The notes beneath the pieces are model-generated. The model was not told the origin of the DNA and searched no databases. It worked only from the letters and a program-made list of their open reading frames with translations. A stretch of 64,000 nt of DNA. Origin: CAYOUV01 sp964407265. GTDB lineage: Bacteria; Chloroflexota; Anaerolineae; Anaerolineales; Villigracilaceae. The stretch lies in the NCBI GenBank assembly GCA_964407265.1, contig CAYOUV010000001.1:73182-137181 (forward strand), given 5' to 3'. Each line of letters begins with the position of its first letter. Position 1 is the stretch's first letter. Position numbers and translations under genes: made by a program. Shown in pieces: positions 8,993-18,160 of the stretch.

Positions 8993-10045
8993 ATGTCGAA
9001 TCACAGCTGGAGTGGAAATTCTGATCCGGGGGGACGCCCAGCTAAATCCCTGCGATTCAAGAAACGCCGGAATTTTCGCCTGCCCTGCAGCCTGCTGATC
9101 GTGGGGACGCTCGCACTGTTATTCTGGTTGGTCCCAACCCCAAACAATTCACTTGATATCTACCGGCTTCAAGGTTTGACCACCCTGACACCGGCTCCTA
9201 CACCTACTGCCTCACCGCGTCCAACCAGCGCACATGGTGGGCGCATCCTTTTCACATGTACGCGTGGAGAATACAACCAGATTTGCATGATCAACGCCGA
9301 CGGCACCGGCTACGAGCAATTGATCGAAACCAACAGCAACGCCTATTACCCGACATATTCGCCCCAAGGCGATGTGATTGTATACGCGTCCAACCGCAAT
9401 GGCAGCTTTGATCTTTACATGCTCATCCCGGAGAACCGAAAACAATTCCAATTAACCGAGGGGATTGGCAACGCCTTCTCACCGGATTTCTCACCGGATG
9501 GACAGCAGATCATCTTCCTCAATCGCGCTGCTGACGGTCCGTCCTCACTGTGGATCATGCAGCGCATGGGAGAGAATCCGCACCTGCTTTATGCCGGCCC
9601 AAACACGATTGTCAGTGCTGCCTGGGCGCCTGACGGCAAAACGATCGCCTTCGCGATGTCAGTCGACCAGCCCAACGCTTACGAAATCTTCCTGCTCGAT
9701 GCTCAAAATCCCAAATCACCTCCTCGACGGATTTCCCAAGATTTGCAGGGGATCGGCGGCAGTATCAACTGGTCGCCGGATAGTAAGAATCTGGTCATCT
9801 ATGCTGGCCTGCCAGGAGATAAAAATATTTATCGCCTGGAAATCGCCAGCGGCCAGACCACCCAGCTGACAAATGGCGGAAACAACGCCGCCCCATCCTA
9901 CTCACCGGATGGATTTTGGATCGCATACAATTCCACGCGCAATGCTGACCAGGCGGATATCTATATCATGCGCTTCGACGGTCACAGCACGCGTCAGGTA
10001 ACCCACGACCCGGAACCAGATTGGCAACCTCGCTGGCAACCCTGA
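8993..10045 (+). CDS. TolB-like beta-propeller protein with N-terminal membrane anchor
   Basis: 350 residues. One membrane helix at about 33-50 after a basic cytoplasmic tail, then a Pro/Thr-rich linker (residues 63-80) and at least five PD40/WD40-like repeats recognised by the recurring SPDG followed by IxF or IxY (for example FSPDG, WAPDG, WSPDS, YSPDG). The propeller is outside the membrane. Such proteins bind peptides or sugars, but no partner can be named; there is no Tol-Pal system here. No strong Shine-Dalgarno sequence is seen. Confidence 0.75.
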   Translation: MSNHSWSGNSDPGGRPAKSLRFKKRRNFRLPCSLLIVGTLALLFWLVPTPNNSLDIYRLQGLTTLTPAPTPTASPRPTSAHGGRILFTCTRGEYNQICMINADGTGYEQLIETNSNAYYPTYSPQGDVIVYASNRNGSFDLYMLIPENRKQFQLTEGIGNAFSPDFSPDGQQIIFLNRAADGPSSLWIMQRMGENPHLLYAGPNTIVSAAWAPDGKTIAFAMSVDQPNAYEIFLLDAQNPKSPPRRISQDLQGIGGSINWSPDSKNLVIYAGLPGDKNIYRLEIASGQTTQLTNGGNNAAPSYSPDGFWIAYNSTRNADQADIYIMRFDGHSTRQVTHDPEPDWQPRWQP

Positions 10046-10065
10046 GGACTTTAATGTTTATCGGA

Positions 10066-10081
10066 TAAAATGGGAAGCATG
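10066..10081 (+). promoter_or_regulatory. Possible leaderless start: -10 element 7 bases before ATG
   Basis: TAAAAT at 10066-10071 is followed after 7 bases by the ATG at 10079, with no Shine-Dalgarno. This spacing is what a leaderless transcript would show. The -35 region is not recognisable. Confidence 0.35.
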
Positions 10082-10870
10082 AAATCCATTTATCAAGCAC
10101 TCGCCGAACTCGAGCAAAATCACGAATCCGCTGCGCTGTGTACGGTTGTATCCAGCCAGGGTTCCACGCCGCGCCATTCTACCAGCAAGATGCTGGTCTA
10201 TCCCGATGGCAGCTTCATCGGCACGGTCGGCGGCGGGGACCTGGAAAATCGCGTCCGGAATGAAGCCGGGATGGTCCTGGCTGATGGCAAATCGCGCTTG
10301 CTGCACTATAATATGAGCGATCCAGCGCGTGGCGATCCCGGTGTGTGCGGGGGACAAGTGGAGGTGTTTGTGGAACCGATCTTACCGCCCCCTTTACTTC
10401 TGGTGATTGGCAGCGGACATGTTGGCAAAGCCGTGGCCCATCTGGCGAAATGGCTGAACTTCCGCGTGGCCGTCTCGGACGACCGGCCAGAATTCTGTAC
10501 CCCTGAAGCCGTTCCTGACGCAGATGCTTACTATCCAGTCCCGATGGCTAAATTACCGGATCAACTTAAAATTGACAACCAGACCTATATCGTGCTAACC
10601 ACACGAGGTGTGACAACCGACGTGCCCGGGCTGCCAGCGTTGCTCGAGTCTCAGGCTGCTTACATCGGCGTGATTGGTTCAAAACGCCGCTGGGCGACGA
10701 CCGTCAAGGAGCTCGAAGCGCGCGGCATTCCCAAGGGACAGATCAAACGCGTCCATTCGCCGATCGGGCTGGAGCTGCAGGCGGAGACACCGGAGGAGAT
10801 CGCTGTCAGCATCCTGGCCGAGATTATCATGTTTCACAACGGTGGGACCGGCAAACAGATGAAGGCCTAG
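10079..10870 (+). CDS. XdhC/CoxI-family molybdenum cofactor maturation factor
   Basis: 263 residues from ATG 10079; an ATG at 10070 would add three residues. The N-terminal XdhC_CoxI domain has SSQGSTPRHS and VGGGDLE, and the C-terminal Rossmann-like domain has GSGHVGKAVAHL and GVIGSKRR. Known XdhC proteins bind molybdenum cofactor, add the terminal sulfur with help from a desulfurase and hand it to xanthine dehydrogenase-type enzymes. Its target here is most likely the hydroxylase encoded at 3729-6704, four genes upstream. Confidence 0.88.
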   Translation: MKSIYQALAELEQNHESAALCTVVSSQGSTPRHSTSKMLVYPDGSFIGTVGGGDLENRVRNEAGMVLADGKSRLLHYNMSDPARGDPGVCGGQVEVFVEPILPPPLLLVIGSGHVGKAVAHLAKWLNFRVAVSDDRPEFCTPEAVPDADAYYPVPMAKLPDQLKIDNQTYIVLTTRGVTTDVPGLPALLESQAAYIGVIGSKRRWATTVKELEARGIPKGQIKRVHSPIGLELQAETPEEIAVSILAEIIMFHNGGTGKQMKA

Positions 10871-10918
10871 CAACTAAATTGGAACCCGTACGTAGAATTA
10901 AAATAGAACAGCGATATC

Positions 10919-10947
10919 TTGTAGACTGTATCTTCCTCGGCTATAAT
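10919..10947 (+). promoter_or_regulatory. Sigma70-type promoter for the SPFH gene
   Basis: TTGTAG at 10919-10924 and TATAAT at 10942-10947 are separated by 17 bases. A Shine-Dalgarno AAGGAGA precedes the ATG at 10983. Confidence 0.75.
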
Positions 10948-10982
10948 GAAATCGCGATTAAATAGATAATAAGGAGAGTACC

Positions 10983-12026
10983 ATGGCCAGGATTTTTGAC
11001 GTCATCGAATACCCGAACGAAATGGCGGACGAGATCGTCCACCGCTTCCCGGACGAAGGGATCGGTGATTATCGTATCGGCTCGCAGGTGATCGTACGTG
11101 AAGCCCAGTCCGCAGTGTTTTTCCGTGATGGGAACGCCCTGGACGTCTTCGGCCCCGGTCGCCACACGATTGCCACCGCTAACATCCCGCTCTTGATCGA
11201 TTTTATTGGCAAAGCCTTCAACGACCGGACACCCTTCCCGGCGGAAGTCTACTTCGTCTCTCGCAAGGAATTCGCTAACCGCAAGTGGGGCACACCACAG
11301 CCTATCATCGTTCGCAACCCCGGCATGGGCCTGGGCGTAGCACTCCTGCAGGGCTTTGGCACCTATTCCTTCCAGATCAGCGACCCACAGCAGTTCGTCA
11401 CGCAGATTGTCGGCACGCAGGGCGCTTACCGCATGGGTGAGATCGAGGAGCGCCTGCGCACGATGCTGCTCTCGAAACTCCAAGACCTCCTGGGCGAAAC
11501 GGGTGCGAAGAACAGCGTCGTCGAGATGATTGGCCTGACCGAAGAACTCGGTGCGGGCGTACGCGCCAAGGCGCAGGATGACTTCGCAGCCATCGGTATG
11601 ACCCTTAAATCGTTTTATATCGGCAACTTGAAACCCTCCGATAAATCAGCTCAAGAACTGCGCGACATGGGTATGCTCGACATGGCAACCTACACCCAGC
11701 TCCAGGCAGCTGACGCTATGCGCGACGCCGCCTCCAATCCCAGTGGCGGTGCTGGCCTGACAGCCGGTATTGGTGCCGGGATGGGCATTGGCAATTTGAT
11801 GCAGCAGGCCACTTCGGGCGCGGTCGCCAGCCAGCAATCCGCAGCCGGTGGCGCAGCCGCCAACGATATGCCTGATGTGATGACCCCATCCGAGGCAGCC
11901 GCATTTTTGAAGGTCTCGGAAGAAGATGTGCTGGCTGCCATCAAGGATGGTGGATTACAGGCTAAAAAGCTCGGCAATGCATATCGCATCAGCAAAGAGT
12001 CTCTGGAAAAGTTCTTGAATAGCTAA
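10983..12026 (+). CDS. SPFH-domain protein with C-terminal excisionase-like helix-turn-helix
   Basis: 347 residues. Residues 1-240 form an SPFH (band-7) domain of the YdjI/virion-core-like group, which lacks an N-terminal membrane helix. A Gly/Ala-rich linker (about 245-295) follows, then about 50 residues (MTPSEAAAFLKVSEED onward) that match the HTH_17 excisionase/MerR-like DNA-binding fold. Relatives are thought to assemble at membranes and carry varied C-terminal modules such as zinc ribbons. The DNA-binding module suggests contact with nucleic acid, but its target is unknown. It has its own promoter and terminator and so is a single-gene unit. Confidence 0.82.
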   Translation: MARIFDVIEYPNEMADEIVHRFPDEGIGDYRIGSQVIVREAQSAVFFRDGNALDVFGPGRHTIATANIPLLIDFIGKAFNDRTPFPAEVYFVSRKEFANRKWGTPQPIIVRNPGMGLGVALLQGFGTYSFQISDPQQFVTQIVGTQGAYRMGEIEERLRTMLLSKLQDLLGETGAKNSVVEMIGLTEELGAGVRAKAQDDFAAIGMTLKSFYIGNLKPSDKSAQELRDMGMLDMATYTQLQAADAMRDAASNPSGGAGLTAGIGAGMGIGNLMQQATSGAVASQQSAAGGAAANDMPDVMTPSEAAAFLKVSEEDVLAAIKDGGLQAKKLGNAYRISKESLEKFLNS

Positions 12027-12035
12027 CCAGAATCC

Positions 12036-12070
12036 AGCAGAGCGAGTCGTTGACTCGCTCTGCTTTTTTT
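12036..12070 (+). terminator. Strong intrinsic terminator after SPFH gene
   Basis: A perfect 13-bp stem (12036-12048 with 12052-12064), a three-base loop and a run of seven T. It lies between convergent genes. Confidence 0.9.
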
Positions 12071-12082
12071 AATTAAGGGGGG

Positions 12083-13714
12083 TTATGAAATTTCAGCCAG
12101 GACGTCTGAGATGGAATCGAGAACGTCTCCGGCCAAGACCGAGGCGGTACCTCCCAAAACATCAGCCGCATACAGCCCGGCATGAGCGTGGATCCAGGCT
12201 CCGGCAACCGCCGCGGGGTAAGCCTCAACACCCTGAGCGCGCAGTCCAACGATCAATCCAGCCAGGACATCCCCGGTCCCGGCCCGGGCCAGCGCAGACG
12301 AGGCGACCGGGATGGTAGTCGTCCGTCCGTCTGGCGCAGCCACGATCGTGAACGCACCCTTGAGCACCAGCACATGCCCCCACTCCTTGGCATATTTGAT
12401 CGCCATGCCCTGCCGGTCTGCCTGGATCTCAGCGGTGGGCAGGCCAGTCAAAACCGACATCTCTCCGGGGTGAGGGGTCAAGACAGCCGGGGCGGGCAGC
12501 AACTTGTGCCAGTTCTCGATTTTCGCCAACAACTTCAAGCCATCGGCATCGAAGACCATTGGCGGCAGCGAAACGCGATCGGCCTCTGACGATTGGGCTT
12601 CCTCGTGTACAAAGCCTATGTGCGCGGTTGACTTCTTTGGGGCGTATTTACCTTCCAACATATTCTGGATAAACTCTCTGGTGGTATCTTCCATCCCAAA
12701 GCCTGGGCCAACAAGCAGCGCGGTCGGCCGCTCAAGGTTTTTCGCCAAGACTTCGGCAGCGCTGGCAGAAATCACACCTATTTCATGCGGCAGCAAGACC
12801 CAGGTCGCTTCCGGGAATTGGCCAGCCAGCACCCCATGCAACAATGACGGGACCGCCAGGGTAACCAAGCCTGCGCCGATGCGGTAGGCGGCTTTCCCGG
12901 CCAGCAAGGCTGCACCGGTGAAATTAACTGAGCCCGCCACAACCATGGCAGTGCCGAAGGTACCCTTATGGGCGTCGGCCGGGCGCTCCGGCAAAATGGC
13001 TGCTACCGAAGCATCATCGGCGACTTCGTGCTGGATCGCATCCCATGTTTTCATTTTCTCAGGCAAGCCAATGTCGACCACTTTCAGTTCTCCCATCAGC
13101 TCAAAAGCCGGGAAGCGCAGCAATCCCTGTTTGACAGCCGCCATTGTGACGGTCAAGTCAGCCGGTATGCATTCCGGGGCTGCCTCCCCGCTATCCACGT
13201 CGACGCCAGACGGGCAATCGACAGCCACGACGTAAGGCGCCCAATCTGCTTCAAGAATGCTGCGTTGAGCTGCAGCCAATACATCCGCAATCTCCCCACG
13301 CAGTGGCAAATGAATACCCGTGCCAAGCAGGCCATCCAGCACGAGCGTACTGGTTTCCAAAAATGTCGCCAGCTGTTCGGAATGCTGGTCGTCCTCAGCT
13401 AAAATAATCTCACCGCCCGCCTGTTTAACGCGCTCAACCAGCGGATCGCCGCCCGCTTTACGCTTAACCAGATAGGCGCGCACGTTCCAATCGCTTAGGG
13501 CCAGGTGCGCCAACGCAACCAGCGTATCGCCTCCATTGTTGCCCGGACCGACCAGGCCGGTCACATCCAGATCCTGGTCACCGTCAATGGGTAATTCCAG
13601 GATCGCCTTGGTCAACCCAAGCCCGGCATTTTCCATCATCTGAGCATAAGACAGGCCGCTGACATCCGCCTCCTTCTCGATCGCACGCATTTCATCTACG
13701 GATACGAATTTCAT
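12083..13714 (-). CDS. nnr: Bifunctional NAD(P)H-hydrate epimerase / ADP-dependent NAD(P)H-hydrate dehydratase
   Basis: 543 residues. The start at 13714 is chosen because GGAGG sits 6 bases before it; an in-frame ATG six codons earlier lacks such a site. The N-terminal YjeF_N epimerase domain has GPGNNGGDTLVAL, and the C-terminal dehydratase has GPGFGMEDT, LTPHPGEM and AGTGDVLAG. The fused enzyme repairs hydrated NADH and NADPH, as in E. coli Nnr (about 515 residues). It is the last gene of the AOR cluster, 36 bases after the AOR stop. Confidence 0.93.
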   Translation of the reverse strand: MKFVSVDEMRAIEKEADVSGLSYAQMMENAGLGLTKAILELPIDGDQDLDVTGLVGPGNNGGDTLVALAHLALSDWNVRAYLVKRKAGGDPLVERVKQAGGEIILAEDDQHSEQLATFLETSTLVLDGLLGTGIHLPLRGEIADVLAAAQRSILEADWAPYVVAVDCPSGVDVDSGEAAPECIPADLTVTMAAVKQGLLRFPAFELMGELKVVDIGLPEKMKTWDAIQHEVADDASVAAILPERPADAHKGTFGTAMVVAGSVNFTGAALLAGKAAYRIGAGLVTLAVPSLLHGVLAGQFPEATWVLLPHEIGVISASAAEVLAKNLERPTALLVGPGFGMEDTTREFIQNMLEGKYAPKKSTAHIGFVHEEAQSSEADRVSLPPMVFDADGLKLLAKIENWHKLLPAPAVLTPHPGEMSVLTGLPTAEIQADRQGMAIKYAKEWGHVLVLKGAFTIVAAPDGRTTTIPVASSALARAGTGDVLAGLIVGLRAQGVEAYPAAVAGAWIHAHAGLYAADVLGGTASVLAGDVLDSISDVLAEIS

Positions 13715-13750
13715 TTTTTCCTCCGCGTTCATTTTAAAGATATTATCAAA

Positions 13751-15565
13751 TCAGCCCCACAGGTCGTTGGCCATTTCATCCAACCCCAGGGCGAGAAGCT
13801 TTTCTCTCGTTGGCCGGCCCGTCTCCGGATCCCAGTTGCGAACAGTGTAATAGGCATCCAGCATGGAATGAAGATCCGGCACATGTCCACCTGCATAACC
13901 ATCCGGGTAAGGTTCCAGCAGGGCTTTGGGTAATTTGTCATTCGCCCGACTCAGGCCCAGGCGGTTGTTGATCGCCCGTTTTAGATTCCAGCCACGTTCC
14001 CCGGAAAGCAGCATGTCTTCGATCGTCCAGTCCAGGCCGACCGCAGTATTGATCAAATCCCGGATGGTTTCCGCTGAGACATTTGAAAATAGACATAAAA
14101 CCAGCGAGTCACACATGGCTCGGAAATCCTGATGGCGGGCCACATTGGCCGTCTTCTCCACCCCGGCTTGCGCATTAAAGAAATCCAGTCCAAGCGCTGA
14201 ATCAGCCTGTCCCCAGTCGACCAGGAAATAATCCGATTTGTTGTGACAAGCCCCGCGTGGACTGGTAGCGTAGACCAAGGCCATGCCAGTGACGCCTCGC
14301 GGGTCGTGATACGCCACTTCCAGCCCATTCACCTGCACGGCTGCCTCTTCCACGCCAAAGTGCCTGGCAAAACCCCGCGAGCCTTGCGCCATCCATTCTC
14401 CAATTCCTTCACGCCTGGCAATCTTGTGAATGAGTTGCGCAACAGCCTGCGTATCGCCCCACGCAAGTGTCAGTCCATCCGTATCGGCTTCGGAGATTAT
14501 GCCCATTTCGAACAGATGAAAAGCCAGGCCAATGGTATTGCTGGTGCTGATCGTATCCATGCCGTAGCGATCACACAATTCGCCCAAGCGGGTAATTTCC
14601 GACAGATCAGCGTTCAAGAGATTGGGTCCAAAGCCCACCACGGTCTCGTATTCGGGGCCTTTGCGTTTCTGACCATCATCCAGGCGCACAACGCGCCCGC
14701 AGGCGATGACACAGCCATGGCAGGCACTGATCCCGGCCAGGATGGTCTCGGACATGGTCGCACCCGAGACTTTATCAACCTCGAATGTGCCCTGGGAATA
14801 GTATTTCTTGGGCATGCTGCCCATGTAATGGGCATAATCCGCAATTCCGGCTGTCCCCAATTCAGTCGCCACCCGACTCACCGTATCGCTGCGCAAACCA
14901 CGATTTGCTGCCGAGCGAAATCTTCCGAAGAGTTCTGGAGCCGCCAGCGGGATTTTTTTGGTCCCCTTGACGGCAATTGCCTTGAGATTTTTGGAACCCA
15001 TCACGGCGCCAAGGCCGGTCCGGCCAGCGGTACGACCGTGATCGCAAAAAATTCCAGCAAAGACCACCTCGTTCTCTGCAGCCGGACCAATCACAGCAAC
15101 ATGCAGACCAGGCACGTTGAGCTCCCGCTTGACCGTTTCCTGGGTTTGATAAGTATCCTGCCCAACCAAATGAAGCGCATCCCGGATTTGAACCTGCCCA
15201 TTATTAATCCAAAGGTAGACCGGATTTTCAGCTTTGCCCTTGATCCACAAGCCATCATAGCCGGCAAAACGCAATTCCGGGCCCCAAAAACCACCACAAT
15301 TCGATTCGGCCCACAAACCGGTCGCAGGAGATTTTCCACAAACCACAAAACGCCCCACGGCCGGGCCAGCTGTCCCGCTTAAGGGGCCGTTCAGGAAAAG
15401 CAGAGGCGATTCTGGAGAAAACGGATCGAGCTCAAAGGTGAGCGATTTGTACAACAGGCGAGCCGCAAGTGAAGCGCCCCCCAGAAAGTCTCGTTCCCAT
15501 TGCACTGGAATGATATACTCGCCAACCTCCCTGGTCGTTAGATCGATGGTTAAAACTGGTTGCAT
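13751..15565 (-). CDS. Aldehyde:ferredoxin oxidoreductase, tungsten type
   Basis: 604 residues from ATG 15565; a GTG five codons earlier is possible, and AAGGAG lies nearly against that GTG, so the start is uncertain. Family marks: an N-terminal domain containing FLGGASLAARLL and WAESNCGG, AGRTGLGAVMGSKNLK for pterin binding, and the [4Fe-4S] ligands C-x2-C-x3-C at about 282-289 with a further Cys near residue 480-490 in SLVLC. The enzyme oxidises aldehydes to acids with ferredoxin, or runs in reverse, using a tungsto-bispterin. No electron-transfer subunit or MoaD-like gene is adjacent. Confidence 0.92.
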   Translation of the reverse strand: MQPVLTIDLTTREVGEYIIPVQWERDFLGGASLAARLLYKSLTFELDPFSPESPLLFLNGPLSGTAGPAVGRFVVCGKSPATGLWAESNCGGFWGPELRFAGYDGLWIKGKAENPVYLWINNGQVQIRDALHLVGQDTYQTQETVKRELNVPGLHVAVIGPAAENEVVFAGIFCDHGRTAGRTGLGAVMGSKNLKAIAVKGTKKIPLAAPELFGRFRSAANRGLRSDTVSRVATELGTAGIADYAHYMGSMPKKYYSQGTFEVDKVSGATMSETILAGISACHGCVIACGRVVRLDDGQKRKGPEYETVVGFGPNLLNADLSEITRLGELCDRYGMDTISTSNTIGLAFHLFEMGIISEADTDGLTLAWGDTQAVAQLIHKIARREGIGEWMAQGSRGFARHFGVEEAAVQVNGLEVAYHDPRGVTGMALVYATSPRGACHNKSDYFLVDWGQADSALGLDFFNAQAGVEKTANVARHQDFRAMCDSLVLCLFSNVSAETIRDLINTAVGLDWTIEDMLLSGERGWNLKRAINNRLGLSRANDKLPKALLEPYPDGYAGGHVPDLHSMLDAYYTVRNWDPETGRPTREKLLALGLDEMANDLWG

Positions 15566-15612
15566 GACCTCGGCTCCCACTCCTTATAGATGGACTTAAA
15601 GGTTCAGCCACG

Positions 15613-15618
15613 ATTATA
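15613..15618 (-). promoter_or_regulatory. Candidate -10 element for the AOR gene
   Basis: On the minus strand TATAAT lies between the VWA stop and the AOR start. A TTGACA is present but 30 bases upstream, too far to be its partner; the base run at the correct distance (TGGTTT) is weak. Confidence 0.4.
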
Positions 15619-15654
15619 GCTTTCCTCTCGTGAAAAAACCAGTTTACATGTCAA

Positions 15655-17028
15655 TCAAGCTGCCAACAAACTGTCCACCGCAGCTGTCAATTCGGCCAGA
15701 TTACGAACCAGGAGCACGGAATCGCAGAGTGGTGCGTATTGGTGCATATCGCTATCCCCCGAACCCCACTTATCCGGCGGCTCAGGATTGAGCCAAATCG
15801 TACGCGCGCTACGCCGAGCCATTTGTGAAAACAAATCCAGGCGAGGATCGTTGAAATTATTTCGGCCATCGCCAACCACGATCAACGTCGTCCGGCCATT
15901 GAGCGTATCCAAATGATCGTGAGTGAAATTCTGCAGCGAATACCCCAGATCGGTATTGTAATAACCCGAGGGCATACGCAACAAAACGCGTGAAACAGCT
16001 TCGCTGGTTTCTCCATCAGAGAAATCGGTTGAGATATATTCCAGATGATCGATAAATGCGAAGGCGTGCATTTTACGCACCTGTCCCTGTAAAGCATACA
16101 GGAATGCGAGCATCAACTCTGAAAAAAAACGCATGGAGGTGCTCACGTCGCAAATCGCGACAATACGCGGTTTGCGCGTCCGGTCGCGATGACGGATTTC
16201 GATCGGTACGCTCTGATGTTTCAAGTTGGCGCGCAGGGTTGCTTTAGCGTCCAACTGTCCGGTCTTGGCGCGCTTCTGCCGCAAAGCGATCCGAGTCCGC
16301 AGCGCAGCCGCCAAACGCTGTACCTCACGCTGGATCAGTTTCTTTTCCCGGTCTGAAAGCGAGCCAAAGGGACGGTTCAACAAATCATCCAATGCCTCGG
16401 TCGGCGGCTTTTCACTCAAATTCTCGACAATTCGTTCCCCTGCAAATTGCGCAACTTGTTGCCCGATCGACTGAAGGTTTTGCCGGATCAGATCCCGGAT
16501 TTGCTCCAGGCGCTGGGAATCCATCCCCATTTCTGATAGGGTTTGCATCAATTCTTCCAAGGCTTCGCGGACTTGGGGAAATCCCAGCGCGCGTTGCATT
16601 CGCTGCGCCATCCAGTTCTGGTAACGCAAATCGTCCACATTGTTCAATCCAACCATCTGCGCCAACTGTTCCAGTTCATTACGGGTCAGTGACTTGCCCT
16701 GCAGCAGGCGTTCAAATCGTGCGCGCAAGCGCTGGCTCATCTGCCGCAAGGCATCAGCAATCTGCTGGGCTTCTTCAGGAGTCAAATCCGAAGACAGGTT
16801 GCTCATGGGTGGTTCGCCCTGTCCAAAAAACAGGGGAAATAATTTGTCAAAGGCAGCCAGATCGCGCGCATCCTTGATCAGGGTCGCACGCAAGCTGAGC
16901 CGGAAGGTGTCGCGATCCTGTACCCCCAGCTGATCGATTGCAGAGAAAGCATCCGCGCTCTCAGCCAGACTGACACGTACACCACTCGCCCTTAGGGCGG
17001 CAATCAATTTCAGGATACGCCCTTCCAT
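15655..17028 (-). CDS. VWA-domain protein, CoxE-like
   Basis: 457 residues. A helical N-terminal region (1-270) precedes a von Willebrand A domain whose metal-ion site reads DVSTS (D294, S296, S298). In carboxydotrophs CoxE works with the AAA protein CoxD to mature the Mo/Cu site of CO dehydrogenase; the wider MoxR-VWA pairs act as metal-insertion or remodelling chaperones. Here the partner ATPase is the preceding gene, 17 bases away. The client is unknown: the nearest candidates are the AOR downstream and the Mo hydroxylase at 3729-6704. Confidence 0.85.
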   Translation of the reverse strand: MEGRILKLIAALRASGVRVSLAESADAFSAIDQLGVQDRDTFRLSLRATLIKDARDLAAFDKLFPLFFGQGEPPMSNLSSDLTPEEAQQIADALRQMSQRLRARFERLLQGKSLTRNELEQLAQMVGLNNVDDLRYQNWMAQRMQRALGFPQVREALEELMQTLSEMGMDSQRLEQIRDLIRQNLQSIGQQVAQFAGERIVENLSEKPPTEALDDLLNRPFGSLSDREKKLIQREVQRLAAALRTRIALRQKRAKTGQLDAKATLRANLKHQSVPIEIRHRDRTRKPRIVAICDVSTSMRFFSELMLAFLYALQGQVRKMHAFAFIDHLEYISTDFSDGETSEAVSRVLLRMPSGYYNTDLGYSLQNFTHDHLDTLNGRTTLIVVGDGRNNFNDPRLDLFSQMARRSARTIWLNPEPPDKWGSGDSDMHQYAPLCDSVLLVRNLAELTAAVDSLLAA

Positions 17029-17045
17029 GCGCTTACCAGCTTTCC

Positions 17046-18008
17046 TTAATTACCTGAAAATCTGCCAAGTTCGTCGATGTTGGGCGTGGAAGGGCGGGAG
17101 GGAGGCTGCATCAAGCGCCTGGCTTTGGCCAGATCTGTTTCATGTTTCAACAAGACACTGATAGTCTGGGACAGCGTTTTGTCATCAAGCTGATCGGCAT
17201 TGAGGGTTACCAGGGCTTGCGCCCAGTCCAGCGTCTCGCTGATACTGGGTGATTTTCGCATGTCAGCCCGGCGCAGACGCTGCACGAGTTCAACCGCCTG
17301 GCGCGCCAACTTGGAAGCCAGCTTCGGAACCTTCAACCGGACGACAGCCAGTTCTTCTTCCAGGTTTGGGTAATCAATGAACAGGTAGAGACAGCGCCGC
17401 TTGAGGGCTTCGCTTAATTCGCGCGTGTTATTGCTGGTTAAAACCACAAAAGGGCGGTGGCGTGCAGTCAAGGTGCCCAGTTCAGGGACGCTGACCTGAA
17501 AATCGCTCAGCACTTCCAGCAAAAAGGCTTCGAACTCGGCATCCGCACGATCGATTTCGTCGATCAATAATACGGTCGGCTGCTCGCTCAAGATTGACTT
17601 GAGTAACGGTCGCTGCAGCAGGAAGCGCATCGAGAAGAAAACATCCTCCTCGGCTGCCAGTCGATCGGCGGCTTCGCTCAGGCTGCCGGCCTGCGCCAGC
17701 GTTTCCTGCAATTTGTCGCGTAAGAGCTGGGTGTAGAGCAGCTGCTTGGCGTATTCCCATTCGTACAATGCCTTCGTTTCATCCAAGCCTTCGTAACACT
17801 GTAAACGGATCAATTCCCGGTCGGTGGCTCCAGCAATGGCTTTCGCCAGCTCGGTCTTTCCCACCCCAGCCGGTCCTTCCACCAGAAGTGGTTTGCCAAG
17901 CTGTTGCGCCAGATATACCAGGGTTGCAATCTCATCACTGGCGATATATTTTTGTTCTGTTAAGGATTCTTTCACAACTTTCGCATTTTCAAACCGCGGT
18001 ACGGTCAT
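17046..18008 (-). CDS. MoxR-family AAA ATPase, CoxD-like
   Basis: 320 residues, a single AAA+ module. Walker A is GPAGVGKTELA near residue 44, Walker B LLIDEIDRAD near 150, and the sensor-1 segment VLTSNNTRELS. This is the usual size of MoxR ATPases (300-330). It forms a two-gene chaperone unit with the VWA protein, which begins 17 bases downstream. Confidence 0.9.
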   Translation of the reverse strand: MTVPRFENAKVVKESLTEQKYIASDEIATLVYLAQQLGKPLLVEGPAGVGKTELAKAIAGATDRELIRLQCYEGLDETKALYEWEYAKQLLYTQLLRDKLQETLAQAGSLSEAADRLAAEEDVFFSMRFLLQRPLLKSILSEQPTVLLIDEIDRADAEFEAFLLEVLSDFQVSVPELGTLTARHRPFVVLTSNNTRELSEALKRRCLYLFIDYPNLEEELAVVRLKVPKLASKLARQAVELVQRLRRADMRKSPSISETLDWAQALVTLNADQLDDKTLSQTISVLLKHETDLAKARRLMQPPSRPSTPNIDELGRFSGN

Positions 18009-18092
18009 GTCGCTTCTCGCATTCTTTTCCTAACGGCAGGTTGAATTGGAGTAAGTATACCCAATTTCTTGTGCCAGGTATATTAAGTATTA

Positions 18093-18126
18093 TTAAGAGT
18101 GCCGGAGAGATCTCCGGCACTCTTAA
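18093..18126 (-). terminator. Palindromic hairpin between SCP2 and moxR genes
   Basis: A 16-bp inverted repeat (18093-18108 with 18111-18126) lies downstream of the minus-strand gene ending at 18161. The T tract is weak on either strand, so it may be a terminator or an RNA-stabilising hairpin. Confidence 0.55.
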
Positions 18127-18160
18127 TTTCGCAAAATCAAATTAACAAAATATTTCTAAT

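Noticed and set aside
14243..15382. 379-residue open frame on the plus strand
   Set aside because: Entirely antisense to the AOR gene, which has all family motifs; no family pattern or ribosome site on this strand.
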